From: SHZI01 sp041396045
GTDB lineage: Bacteria; Pseudomonadota; Gammaproteobacteria; Steroidobacterales; GCA-2729495
Assembly (NCBI GenBank): GCA_041396045.1
Contig: JAWKZI010000007.1
Coordinates: 62,001-126,000, forward strand
Reading direction: 5' to 3'
Length of the DNA stretch: 64,000 bases
The notes under the pieces were generated by a model. It worked only from the letters and a program-made list of their open reading frames with translations, was not told where the DNA came from and ran no database searches. Positions 9,200-16,299 of the stretch are shown here, piece after piece. The position numbers and the translations under genes were made by a program. The first letter of the stretch is position 1. Each line of letters opens with the position of its first letter.

Positions 9200-10425
9200 A
9201 ACGACAGACCCCGTGCAAGGCGCGTACGTCGACCTGCCAGACCCATCGTCTGGCGGGCCAGCAGCCGTTTGGCGCCGGGCAGATTATCGAATAACAGCAG
9301 CCCCATACCGCGCATCGGTCCCAGCCCCCGACGGTCAAACCCGCGAATCAGGCCATCGGTGAAAGCAACCACCTTACGCTGATCGAGCCGACGCCATTCA
9401 GCGTAGCGCCGCAGACCGGCGGGAGCGCCGGGATCTGCCGGTCCCCGGCGTCCTTGCGCCTGCTGAAGATCGGCCAGCAACTCCGCAAGTGTGGCTGCAT
9501 CCCGCAGTCCAAGGTTATAGCCCTGTCCGGCAACCGGGTGCAGCCCGTGGGCCGCATTGCCGATAACGGCAGCCCGATGCGTGATTACTGAACTCGCCTC
9601 TACCAGCTCCAGCGGATAACTGTGCCGCCTGCCGACCCTGGCAAAACGGCCCAGGCGAAAGCCGAATTCCCGCTGCAACAGCTGGAGGAACGCACCATCA
9701 GACAGTTCGCAAACTGCCTCGGCCTGGTCACTCTGGCGCGTCAGGACAAATACATAACGATCTGCGCCGGTTGGCAACAGGGCCAGCGGCCCGTCTGGCG
9801 TGAATCGCTCATAGGCCATCGCCCCGCTTCCGGCGGTCACTGCCACGGTGCCAACAATCGCAGTCTGATGGTAAGACCTGATTCCGGCGTCTATTCCCAG
9901 TGACTCCCGCAACCGCGACCGGGCACCATCTGCCACTACAAGCAAGCGGGTGCACACAGTGTGCGCGACCCCGTCCTGGTCTACATCCACTGTGATGGTG
10001 TCGGGTCCGGAATGTACGTTCTTCACTCGTGCAGGCGCGCGGATATCAATATTGGAACTTGCTGCGAGCTGTTCCCACAAAGCGGCACCCAGCAGGCGGT
10101 TTTCCAGGACGTACCCCAGGGGTCCACCACCATCGTCGGCGCCATCGATAATCGTGCTGCCAAACCGACCACGTTCCGATACATGAATCCGGTGAATGGG
10201 GGCGGCTTGTTGAGCAACCTGCGCCCAGACTCCCAGTGTGTCCAGAATCTGGTGACTGCTGCGGGACAGGGCGGTCGTTCGCACATCGAAACTCGGCTGC
10301 TCCGGGCTGCCCATGGTCACGGCCTCCACCACGACCACGCGCAACGGGAGAGATGACAGCGCAACCGCCAGGCTGGCGCCCACCATGCCGCCACCCGCAA
10401 TCAATACGTCGCAGTCCGTGTTCAT
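9196..10425 (-). CDS. ubiH: 2-octaprenyl-6-methoxyphenol hydroxylase
   Basis: FAD-dependent C1 hydroxylase of ubiquinone synthesis, 409 residues. It has the N-terminal dinucleotide motif DVLIAGGGMVGASLA, a middle VADGARSRLRE motif, and the C-terminal IGNAAHGLHPVAGQGYN. The Asn in place of Asp in that last motif is typical of UbiH rather than UbiI. I chose ATG 10425. Another in-frame ATG at 10452 overlaps the pepP stop as ATGA and could be the coupled start, adding nine residues. Further upstream codons lie in pepP. Confidence 0.9.
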   Translation of the reverse strand: MNTDCDVLIAGGGMVGASLAVALSSLPLRVVVVEAVTMGSPEQPSFDVRTTALSRSSHQILDTLGVWAQVAQQAAPIHRIHVSERGRFGSTIIDGADDGGGPLGYVLENRLLGAALWEQLAASSNIDIRAPARVKNVHSGPDTITVDVDQDGVAHTVCTRLLVVADGARSRLRESLGIDAGIRSYHQTAIVGTVAVTAGSGAMAYERFTPDGPLALLPTGADRYVFVLTRQSDQAEAVCELSDGAFLQLLQREFGFRLGRFARVGRRHSYPLELVEASSVITHRAAVIGNAAHGLHPVAGQGYNLGLRDAATLAELLADLQQAQGRRGPADPGAPAGLRRYAEWRRLDQRKVVAFTDGLIRGFDRRGLGPMRGMGLLLFDNLPGAKRLLARQTMGLAGRRTRLARGLSL

Positions 10426-10448
10426 GGCGCCATGTTGCCCGGCCTCAT

Positions 10449-11762
10449 TCATGGCGCTGAAGTGCCGATCATCGCTTCCACCACATCGGGATCCCGCGGC
10501 AGATCCCGCGTCAGAACCTCGGACGCATTGCGAGTCACCAGTACATCGTCCTCTATGCGTACGCCGATATTCCACCAGCGCCGGGGCACGCTACGACTCC
10601 CGGGCGGAATGTAGATCCCCGGCTCGACTGTCAACGCCATGCCCGGCTCCAGCACGCGCCATTGGTCGGCGACCTTGTAGTCGCCAACGTCATGAACGTC
10701 CATGCCCAGCCAGTGTCCGGTACGGTGCATGAAGAACTTCTGGTACTCACGGTTGCGAATCAGCGAAGCCACACTGCCCTCAAGCAGGCCGAGCTTTTTC
10801 AGCCCGCGGGTCACGCACCGTACGGCGGCCGTGTGGGGCTCGCTCCAGGCATTGCCTGGCATCACGGCTGCCAGTGCTGCTTCGTGAGCTTCCAGCACCA
10901 CCTCGTAGATTGCGCGCTGCTCGGCTGTGAACCGGCCATTGACCGGGTAGGTGCGCGTGACGTCCGACGCATAGTAATCGTACTCGCAGCCGGCATCGAC
11001 GAGCAGCAGATCGCCGTCCTCCATGCGCCGGTTATTGGCCTGGTAGTGCAGGATGCAGGTGTTGGCGCCGGACCCGACTATCGGCAGATACGACGGCTCG
11101 GCGCCGTGGATGCAGAACTCATGAATGAACTCCGCTTCAATCTGATATTCGTAGAGTCCCGGTCTGCACACGCTCATTGCACGCCGGTGGGCCTGCACAG
11201 CGATGCGAGCTGCCCGCCGCATGGCTCCGGCTTCATCCCGGCTTTTGTAGAGGCGAAGATCATGCAGAAAGTGGTCCACAGCGATGAATTCGTCCGGGGT
11301 ATGAGCCCTGGAACGGCTGTGATGACCCATTCGCGACACCCAGCCAACAAGGCGCTGGTCAAACTCCCGATGCAAGCCCATCGTGTAGTAGACCCGCTCG
11401 CAACCACTGACAATCTTCGGCAACAGTTCGTCAACCGCTTCGATGGGATAAGCGGCATCCGCGCCAAACTCCGCAACCGCATTGTCTGGACCCGCCCGAG
11501 TGCCATCCCAGGCTTCCTGGCCGGGATCCCGCGACCGGCAGAACAGCAGAAACTCGCCCTCGGGACGCCCAGGTGCCAGGACAGCAACAGCTTCCGGTTC
11601 AGCAAAGCCGGTGAGATAGTAAAAATCACTGTCCTGCCGGTATGGGTAATACACGTCGCGGTTCCGGATCCGGGCGAGCGCTGCCGGAAGTATGGCCACG
11701 GCCCCCTTGCCCATCATCCGCATCAGCTGGCGCCGCCGCTTGAGAAATTCTTCCGGGTTCAT
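10449..11762 (-). CDS. pepP: Xaa-Pro aminopeptidase P
   Basis: Di-manganese pita-bread aminopeptidase that removes N-terminal residues ahead of proline, 437 residues. The metal ligands are visible as the two Asp in LLVDAGCEYDYYASDVTR, His in HRTGHWLGMDVHDVG, Glu in VEPGIYI and Glu in GVRIEDDV. The N-terminal creatinase-like domain is complete. Eleven bases separate it from ygfB, and the order ygfB-pepP-ubiH is the standard gammaproteobacterial one. A second, more divergent pita-bread peptidase lies at 56132. Confidence 0.95.
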   Translation of the reverse strand: MNPEEFLKRRRQLMRMMGKGAVAILPAALARIRNRDVYYPYRQDSDFYYLTGFAEPEAVAVLAPGRPEGEFLLFCRSRDPGQEAWDGTRAGPDNAVAEFGADAAYPIEAVDELLPKIVSGCERVYYTMGLHREFDQRLVGWVSRMGHHSRSRAHTPDEFIAVDHFLHDLRLYKSRDEAGAMRRAARIAVQAHRRAMSVCRPGLYEYQIEAEFIHEFCIHGAEPSYLPIVGSGANTCILHYQANNRRMEDGDLLLVDAGCEYDYYASDVTRTYPVNGRFTAEQRAIYEVVLEAHEAALAAVMPGNAWSEPHTAAVRCVTRGLKKLGLLEGSVASLIRNREYQKFFMHRTGHWLGMDVHDVGDYKVADQWRVLEPGMALTVEPGIYIPPGSRSVPRRWWNIGVRIEDDVLVTRNASEVLTRDLPRDPDVVEAMIGTSAP

Positions 11763-11773
11763 CCTGCGTCTGG

Positions 11774-12403
11774 TCAGTGTTTGACGGCAGAATGGACGCG
11801 CTGCCGAACCGCCGTGAATTCCTCATAAACGAGTTGAACACTTACCCGGACGTATTCAACCAGTTCAAAGTATGCGGCCTCTCCCTCCGCATCGGGCGTG
11901 TCGCCATCTGTCGCGGCCTGTGCCAGCTCGCTGAAATCACGAACGATCTCCGCCGTGTCACCACTTTCCAGTTCGATCTGCGCGTCGCCGATCCGCGCGG
12001 CCACAAACAACCCGTGATTGAATCCCTGGCACCATTGCGCCAAGCCATCAACCCGATCGCCCAGTGGCCCCTCGTCGTCCGGCAACAGGGGCTGGAAACT
12101 CATCGCCGTAGCTTCCAGGGCGGCCGCGGTTACCTCAACAAGCACATCAAGCACCGTTCCGGATTGACTCAAGGCATCCAGGCTGGCCGGCGTGGCTGCC
12201 AGACCCTGGTCGGTACGATAGTCAGCCATATCGGCGAGCGTCTCTGCCAGCCAGACGGACTTGCCGGCATTGCCCAGGACGCAGATCAGGCCACAGAGGC
12301 TGCCGTGAATCTCGGCAGGATCCACCGGCGCCTCCATTCGGCGCAAGGCCTGGTCAACGGCGTCGAAGCTGGGCAGATCAGGAGTCGTCAGGGTATTTAA
12401 CAT
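11774..12403 (-). CDS. ygfB: UPF0149 family protein YgfB
   Basis: Small acidic all-helical protein of 209 residues (E. coli YgfB about 190). Family hallmarks are the N-terminal DAVDQALRRMEAPVDPAEIHG and GLICVLGNAGKSVW, and a C-terminal EGEAAYFELVEYVRV helix. Its biochemical role is not settled; in Pseudomonas it has been linked to regulation of cell-wall recycling genes. First gene of the minus-strand run, divergent from the TIGR02449/zapA operon across 84 bases. Confidence 0.92.
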   Translation of the reverse strand: MLNTLTTPDLPSFDAVDQALRRMEAPVDPAEIHGSLCGLICVLGNAGKSVWLAETLADMADYRTDQGLAATPASLDALSQSGTVLDVLVEVTAAALEATAMSFQPLLPDDEGPLGDRVDGLAQWCQGFNHGLFVAARIGDAQIELESGDTAEIVRDFSELAQAATDGDTPDAEGEAAYFELVEYVRVSVQLVYEEFTAVRQRVHSAVKH

Positions 12404-12451
12404 CTTTTGGAACTGGCACTTATCCTAGCACCCCGGTCGAATGCGCGGCAT

Positions 12452-12481
12452 TTGACCCTGACTCCGGGCTGACACTATATT
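12452..12481 (+). promoter_or_regulatory. Promoter of TIGR02449 gene-zapA operon
   Basis: The -35 box TTGACC (12452-12457), an 18-base spacer and the -10 box TATATT (12476-12481) fit a sigma-70 promoter well. The start codon is only 6 bases after the -10 box, so the predicted transcript begins at or next to the ATG. No Shine-Dalgarno sequence precedes it. Confidence 0.7.
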
Positions 12482-12487
12482 CAGTTC

Positions 12488-12718
12488 ATGACCGACCCTA
12501 TTGAAAAGACCTTTGGCCGCGAACTCGAGCGCCTGGAACGACGACTGGATGAACTGGTGGTGGTAACCAACCAGCTCAAGGACGAGAATCGTTCTCTTCG
12601 CGACCGGCAGGATAACCTGATTGCGGAACGGGCCACCCTTCTTCAGAAAAATGAGCAGGTACGGGCACGCGTCGAGGCAATTATTGGCCGCCTGAAAGCC
12701 ATGGAGCATGGTTCGTGA
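12488..12718 (+). CDS. TIGR02449 family coiled-coil protein
   Basis: A 76-residue, highly charged protein that is nearly all coiled coil (heptads through LERRLDELVVVTNQL and LRDRQDNLIAERATL). It belongs to the small family found directly upstream of zapA in many gammaproteobacteria. Its role is unproven; a ZapB-like partner in cell division is plausible from size, shape and neighbour. Its stop overlaps the zapA start (GTGA). The ATG at 12488 lies 6 bases after a good -10 box without a Shine-Dalgarno sequence. Confidence 0.88.
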   Translation: MTDPIEKTFGRELERLERRLDELVVVTNQLKDENRSLRDRQDNLIAERATLLQKNEQVRARVEAIIGRLKAMEHGS

Positions 12719-13029
12719 CAGAGTCCGTTACACAAGTCACCATCAAGATTCTCGAAAAGGAGTACCAGATCGCCTGCCCGGCCAGCGAGCGCGGTGCTCT
12801 GCTGGACTCGGCGGAGATGCTGAACACCCGTATGCGCGAGATCCGCGATACCGGCAAGGTTATAGGCCTCGACAGGATTGCCGTCATGGCAGCCCTTAAC
12901 ATGGCCAATGAACTATTGCGCTCCCGGTCGCGCGGCGAGGTCATGGAAGGTGCTGCCAAACTGCGCCTGCAAGCAATGCGCGAACGGGTCGAGGGCGCAC
13001 TTCAGGGTGGCCGCCAGCTCGACCTCTGA
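12715..13029 (+). CDS. zapA: Cell division protein ZapA
   Basis: FtsZ-ring stabiliser of 104 residues. The N-terminal domain has VTIKILEKEYQIACP and the central helix has DRIAVMAALNMANELL, both typical of ZapA, followed by a C-terminal coiled coil. It starts at GTG 12715, overlapping the upstream stop by 3 bases, which implies coupling. It is followed by a rho-independent terminator and then 6S RNA, the usual gammaproteobacterial arrangement. Confidence 0.94.
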   Translation: MTESVTQVTIKILEKEYQIACPASERGALLDSAEMLNTRMREIRDTGKVIGLDRIAVMAALNMANELLRSRSRGEVMEGAAKLRLQAMRERVEGALQGGRQLDL

Positions 13030-13053
13030 TTGCGCATCATGCGCTGCCACGTC

Positions 13054-13082
13054 ACGTGACGCAGCATGTGCGTCACGTTTTT
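13054..13082 (+). terminator. Rho-independent terminator after zapA
   Basis: Perfect 10-base stem, ACGTGACGCA with TGCGTCACGT, around a GCATG loop, running into a TTTTT tract. It lies 25 bases after zapA and just ahead of the 6S RNA promoter, so it separates the two transcripts. Confidence 0.82.
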
Positions 13083-13097
13083 CCCGCCGACCACGGC

Positions 13098-13103
13098 TAT
13101 AAT
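13098..13103 (+). promoter_or_regulatory. -10 box of 6S RNA
   Basis: Perfect TATAAT. The expected start of 6S RNA is about 7 bases downstream. No clear -35 box is seen at the right spacing. Confidence 0.7.
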
Positions 13104-13109
13104 TCCCTT

Positions 13110-13314
13110 GGTCTCTCCTGCGGTGTGCGACAGTAGCCTGATAGGTCTCTCGACCCTTAATCGCGCTTTCGGGACTGCGTAGTGTTGGCAGTGTGTGCAC
13201 GACCGGCCGGGACAACCAACCTGGAAGGGAAGCCTGATCTGCTGCATTTGGTCCCACCTGATGCTCTTGGTCTGAGAGCAGCGGGCCGCACCGGCACAGG
13301 CGGGAGAGACCACC
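13110..13314 (+). ncRNA. ssrS: 6S RNA
   Basis: Regulatory RNA that binds sigma-70 RNA polymerase by mimicking an open promoter. The ends pair in the closing stem typical of the family: GGTCTCTCC near 13110 with GGGAGAGACC near 13303-13312. The middle can fold into the interrupted long hairpin with internal bubbles. Length is about 205 bases. Genomic context is diagnostic: after zapA and directly ahead of 5-formyl-THF cyclo-ligase, with which it is often co-transcribed. Exact ends are estimated. Confidence 0.85.
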
Positions 13315-13332
13315 CCCTCCGAGGCTCTGTTC

Positions 13333-13947
13333 ATGGCCTCCGACCCAACTGACAGCGACGCCATTGCCCACGAAAAAGCGCGCTTGCGGCGTGAGGTGAT
13401 TGCGCAGCGTATTGCCCTGCCGCCAGCCGAAGCCATGGACGCCGCCCGGCGTGCCGTGCGCCACCTGTGGTCACTGCCGGTCATGGCAAATGCCCGAAAT
13501 CTGGCGATTTATCTGCCGGTGGGCAGTGAACTGGACTGTACGCCGATAGCCTCTCAAGCCTGGGCACGCGGCAAGAACGTATTGGTGCCGATCGTTGATG
13601 GCGCGACCCTGCGCTTCGCGCCGCTGACCCCGAAATCAGAACTGCGTCGCAATTTTCTTGGCATCCTCGAACCCGTAACCACTCGCCGAAACCTGCGAAG
13701 CGCTCGTCAGCTGGACATCATCGTTGCGCCACTGCTTGCGTTCGATGAGTCAGGGCATCGCCTCGGCATGGGTGGTGGCTACTACGATCGCACTCTCGCG
13801 TTTCTGAATGCTCGTTCACGTCAGCGGCGACCACACTTCATTGGCATCGCCTTCGAGATACAGAGACGATCGAGTGTGCCGACTGGTGAGTTAGACGTAC
13901 GTCTCAACTTCATCGCCACCGATCACTCGACCGGTCGCTTCACATGA
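13333..13947 (+). CDS. 5-formyltetrahydrofolate cyclo-ligase
   Basis: ATP-dependent enzyme (YgfA family) that converts 5-formyl-THF to 5,10-methenyl-THF, 204 residues. Motifs include NLAIYLPVGSELD, the substrate loop and the C-terminal RLGMGGGYYDRTLAF, which is the family signature. GAGG lies 8 bases ahead of ATG 13333. It follows 6S RNA, the conserved ssrS-ygfA pairing, and links functionally to the nearby glycine cleavage genes through folate one-carbon units. Confidence 0.94.
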   Translation: MASDPTDSDAIAHEKARLRREVIAQRIALPPAEAMDAARRAVRHLWSLPVMANARNLAIYLPVGSELDCTPIASQAWARGKNVLVPIVDGATLRFAPLTPKSELRRNFLGILEPVTTRRNLRSARQLDIIVAPLLAFDESGHRLGMGGGYYDRTLAFLNARSRQRRPHFIGIAFEIQRRSSVPTGELDVRLNFIATDHSTGRFT

Positions 13948-13992
13948 GTTGTTGTCTGTTCGCAACCACCCTCAATGAAGAATTAGTACCCC

Positions 13993-14022
13993 TTGCTGGA
14001 ATTTTGCAAACTGTTGTATATA
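13993..14022 (+). promoter_or_regulatory. Candidate promoter of the lysine-rich peptide gene
   Basis: TTGCTG (13993-13998), an 18-base spacer, then TATATA (14017-14022) inside an A+T-rich stretch that stands out from the surroundings. The predicted start near 14029 gives a short leader with GAGG ahead of ATG 14059. Confidence 0.5.
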
Positions 14023-14058
14023 CTCAGCCCCGTCTATCCCGACACGAGGACTATTACT

Positions 14059-14139
14059 ATGGCTACGAAGAAGAAGGTTGCGAAGAAGAAAGTTGTTAAG
14101 AAAAAGGCCAAGAAGAAGGTTGCGAAGAAAAAGCGTTAG
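14059..14139 (+). CDS. 26-residue lysine-rich basic peptide
   Basis: Tiny gene read directly from the sequence. Of 26 residues, 15 are Lys and one is Arg, arranged as five KKK triplets separated by short VA/VV/A/VA linkers. ACGAGGA ahead of ATG 14059 is a good ribosome-binding site. A candidate promoter lies upstream and a strong terminator downstream, so it looks like a self-contained unit. Composition resembles histone H1-like tails (AlgP/HctB type) but it is far shorter. It could bind DNA, RNA or acidic proteins, or the transcript could act as an RNA. Function unknown; the gene call rests on the ribosome-binding site, frame and flanking signals. Confidence 0.65.
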   Translation: MATKKKVAKKKVVKKKAKKKVAKKKR

Positions 14140-14146
14140 TGACGCG

Positions 14147-14178
14147 TCGGCGTGAGTCCCGAAAGAGTCTCACGCCGA
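14147..14178 (+). other. Inverted repeat after the lysine-rich gene
   Basis: TCGGCGTGAG (14147-14156) pairs perfectly with CTCACGCCGA (14169-14178) around a 12-base loop. No T tract follows, so on its own it is not a classical terminator. It could protect the 3' end of the short transcript. Confidence 0.6.
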
Positions 14179-14206
14179 TCCTCGAAAGAGGAAACATGCG
14201 AAGATC

Positions 14207-14236
14207 AGTGCCCGCCTCCGGCGGGCACTTTTTTTT
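14207..14236 (+). terminator. Rho-independent terminator before rpiA
   Basis: Ten-base perfect stem, AGTGCCCGCC (14207-14216) with GGCGGGCACT (14220-14229), loop TCC, followed by an eight-T tract. It ends the lysine-rich peptide transcript 10 bases ahead of the rpiA start. Confidence 0.9.
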
Positions 14237-14245
14237 GGAAGAGAT

Positions 14246-14914
14246 ATGGCAACCAGGCAAAACACCCTTAAAAAGCAGGTCGCGAAGGCTGCGCTTGAAT
14301 TCATCAAGCCTGGCATGGCCCTCGGTGTTGGCACCGGCTCCACGGTCAACTTTTTTATCGATCAGCTTGAGAATTATCGCGATCAGCTCACGGTGGTCGT
14401 CGCCAGTTCCAGAGCGACTGAAGCACGTCTGCGGGCTCGCGGAATCACGGTCACGGAACTCGATCAGGCGGCCGATCTGGACCTCTATGTCGATGGCGCG
14501 GATGAAGCCAACAAGCGCTTCCATCTCCTCAAAGGGGGGGGTGGCGCCCTGACCCGGGAGAAAGTTCTCGCTTCGGCCTCCCGAAAATTTGTCTGCATCA
14601 TCGACGAGTCCAAGTGGGTCGCGACCCTGGGTCAGTTCCCTCTGCCGGTCGAGGTCGTACCCATGGCCCGGCCGTATGTCGCCCGGCAGTTCGTGAAACT
14701 GCGCGGCCAGCCGGTATGGCGCGAAAACTACACGACCGACAACGGCAATATCATCCTGGACGTACACAACCTGCAGATCGCCAGCCCGCCCGAACTTGAA
14801 ACGCGACTCAATCAGATTCCCGGCATCGTGACTGTCGGACTGTTTGCCAATCGACCCGCCGACGTGATCCTCATGGCCAGCGACTCCGGCATCAAGCGCC
14901 TCGACCGACGGTAG
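14246..14914 (+). CDS. rpiA: Ribose-5-phosphate isomerase A
   Basis: Interconverts ribose 5-phosphate and ribulose 5-phosphate in the pentose phosphate pathway. The 222-residue product carries the phosphate loop GVGTGSTV, the DGADEAN catalytic segment and KGGGGALTREK, all typical of RpiA. GGAAGAG lies 5 bases ahead of ATG 14246. It begins right after a terminator, so its transcription may depend on read-through or on a promoter within the terminator region. Rpe is also in this window at 18937. Confidence 0.95.
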   Translation: MATRQNTLKKQVAKAALEFIKPGMALGVGTGSTVNFFIDQLENYRDQLTVVVASSRATEARLRARGITVTELDQAADLDLYVDGADEANKRFHLLKGGGGALTREKVLASASRKFVCIIDESKWVATLGQFPLPVEVVPMARPYVARQFVKLRGQPVWRENYTTDNGNIILDVHNLQIASPPELETRLNQIPGIVTVGLFANRPADVILMASDSGIKRLDRR

Positions 14915-15014
14915 CACCGGCAGGGCAACCCGCACCTCGCGCGCTGGCCGGTGGATATCCGCCTGTGCTTCGGCCGCCGCGGACTACAGAGTGAACGAAT
15001 CGGGGTTCCGATAG

Positions 15015-15046
15015 CCCAAACGAAAGTGCCCGCAGATGCGGGCACT
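15015..15046 (-). terminator. Terminator of tRNA-Gln
   Basis: On the minus strand, AGTGCCCGC pairs with GCGGGCACT around a 4-base loop and is followed by TTTCGTTT. It lies 16 bases past the tRNA 3' end. The stem sequence is nearly the same as the one at 14207. Confidence 0.75.
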
Positions 15047-15061
15047 GGTACGTGGGTAAAT

Positions 15062-15135
15062 TGGCTGGGGGACTAGGATTCGAACCTAGGTTCTCGGAGT
15101 CAGAGTCCGATGTCCTACCGCTGGACGATCCCCCA
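15062..15135 (-). tRNA. tRNA-Gln (anticodon CUG)
   Basis: Full cloverleaf on the minus strand: acceptor TGGGGGA/TCCCCCA, D-arm GTCC/GGAC, anticodon stem TCGGA/TCCGA with loop CTCTGAC (anticodon CTG), T-arm CTAGG/CCTAG with TTCGAAT, G discriminator and encoded CCA. It has its own TATAAT upstream and terminator downstream. Confidence 0.97.
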
Positions 15136-15148
15136 GTGAGCAGGACGC

Positions 15149-15154
15149 ATTATA
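15149..15154 (-). promoter_or_regulatory. -10 box of tRNA-Gln
   Basis: Perfect TATAAT on the minus strand, with the expected transcription start about 7 bases before the mature tRNA 5' end at 15135. A -35 box is not clear. Confidence 0.65.
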
Positions 15155-15187
15155 AGCCAGCCCGGTCGTATGTCGGACAGGGCAGCT

Positions 15188-15601
15188 TTAGCGCTTCGAG
15201 AACTGGGGCGCGCGGCGGGCCTTGCGCAGACCGACCTTCTTGCGCTCGACTTCGCGCGCATCGCGGGTGACGTAGCCGGCTTTGCGCAGGGAAGGTCGAA
15301 GGCTTTCATCGTAAGCCATCAGGGCGCGAGTCAGGCCGTGCCGAATCGCACCGGCCTGGCCGGTGATCCCGCCGCCGGTAACATTGACATTAATGTCGAA
15401 CTGCCCCTCCAGCTGTGTCAGTTCCAGGGGTTGGCGCACGATCATTCGGGCAGTTTTGCGACCGAAGAATTCATCGATCGGCTTGTGGTTGATCGTGATC
15501 GCGCCCGTGCCACGGCGTAAGAACACTCGCGCTATAGACGACTTGCGTCGCCCGGTGGCGGAGTACTGGGGGGCCGAAGGCGACTGGGAGGGAGTGGGCA
15601 T
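15188..15601 (-). CDS. rpsI: 30S ribosomal protein S9
   Basis: Small-subunit protein whose basic C-terminal tail reaches the P site. The 137-residue product has the family core TGRRKSSIARVFLRRGTG, the GGGITGQAGAIRHG motif and the C-terminus RRAPQFSKR. The N-terminus is about seven residues longer than in E. coli. It follows rplM by 41 bases, the conserved rplM-rpsI operon. Confidence 0.97.
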   Translation of the reverse strand: MPTPSQSPSAPQYSATGRRKSSIARVFLRRGTGAITINHKPIDEFFGRKTARMIVRQPLELTQLEGQFDINVNVTGGGITGQAGAIRHGLTRALMAYDESLRPSLRKAGYVTRDAREVERKKVGLRKARRAPQFSKR

Positions 15602-15642
15602 ATGAGTATCTGGCCTGGCTGGTATCGGGTTTGGAGTTGAAA

Positions 15643-16071
15643 CTAGAGCTTGAGGGCCTGCGGCTGCTGGGCTATGTGGTCGTGGTCACCGCCAGCATAA
15701 ATGCGCAGCTTCTTCAGCATCGTCGCGCCCAGACTGTTCTTGGGCAGCATGCCCTTCACGGCCTTCATAAGGGCTCTTTCGGGATGTTCTTCCATCATCT
15801 TGCCCAGCGTGACGGTCTTCAGATTACCGATATAGCCAGTGTGGTGATGGTAGAGCTTGTCGTTGAGCTTGTTGCCGGTGGCTTTCAGCCGGGCTGCGTT
15901 GACCACGACGATGTAATCGCCGGTATCGACGTGCGGGGTGAATTCGGGCTTGTGCTTGCCGCGGAGCCGGAACGCTATCGCCGACGCCAGGCGACCGAGT
16001 GTGCAATCCGTGGCATCGACCAGATACCAGCCGCGCCGAACTTCATGGGGTTTGGCAGAAAACGTGCCCAT
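15643..16071 (-). CDS. rplM: 50S ribosomal protein L13
   Basis: Early-assembling 23S rRNA-binding protein of 142 residues, the same length as in E. coli. It has the N-terminal WYLVDATDCTLGRLAS, the GDYIVVVNAARLKATG segment and HPERALMKAVKGMLPKN. It is the first gene of the operon with rpsI. Its leader of about 125 bases carries an 11-base direct repeat over the ribosome-binding site. L13 leaders are known autoregulatory targets in other bacteria. Confidence 0.97.
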   Translation of the reverse strand: MGTFSAKPHEVRRGWYLVDATDCTLGRLASAIAFRLRGKHKPEFTPHVDTGDYIVVVNAARLKATGNKLNDKLYHHHTGYIGNLKTVTLGKMMEEHPERALMKAVKGMLPKNSLGATMLKKLRIYAGGDHDHIAQQPQALKL

Positions 16072-16096
16072 TTGAAACCTGTCTGTTGAAACCTGT
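16072..16096 (-). repeat. Tandem 11-base direct repeat at the rplM ribosome-binding site
   Basis: ACAGGTTTCAA (minus strand) occurs twice, at 16086-16096 and 16072-16082, 14 bases apart. The second copy ends at the rplM ATG. Each contains an AGG that could pair with 16S rRNA, but only the copy nearest the ATG is correctly spaced. Confidence 0.8.
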
Positions 16097-16202
16097 TAGC
16101 TGTCTGGCCCAAGTGCCATCCCCCAGAACCGTCCTGGAGGGTGCCATCCTGGAAGTACCCGGAACCCGGTCGCGGCAAGCAGGCCACCCGGGCGGGCCGC
16201 AA

Positions 16203-16231
16203 AGTGTAGGCGGCCAGCCGCCTTTTTTCAA
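16203..16231 (-). promoter_or_regulatory. Promoter of rplM-rpsI
   Basis: On the minus strand, -35 box TTGAAA (16231-16226), a 17-base spacer and -10 box TACACT (16208-16203). The spacer itself is largely a palindrome (GGCGG/CCGCC). The predicted start near 16196 gives a leader of about 125 bases. The remaining bases up to the DUF481 stop at 16374 hold no gene. Confidence 0.6.
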
Positions 16232-16299
16232 ACTATCCTGGCCCGCAGCTGTTCCGGGGCTGGCCTGGCTCGCGCAAATCAGCCGGCAACATGGCATTC

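Noticed and set aside
15052..15270. Open frame of about 72 codons on the plus strand across the tRNA region
   Set aside because: It runs antisense through tRNA-Gln and the rpsI 3' end and has no family resemblance.
16209..16228. GGCGG/CCGCC hairpin followed by six T on the plus strand, looking like a terminator
   Set aside because: No plus-strand gene ends upstream of it, and it lies exactly between a -35 and a -10 box of rplM on the minus strand, which explains it better.
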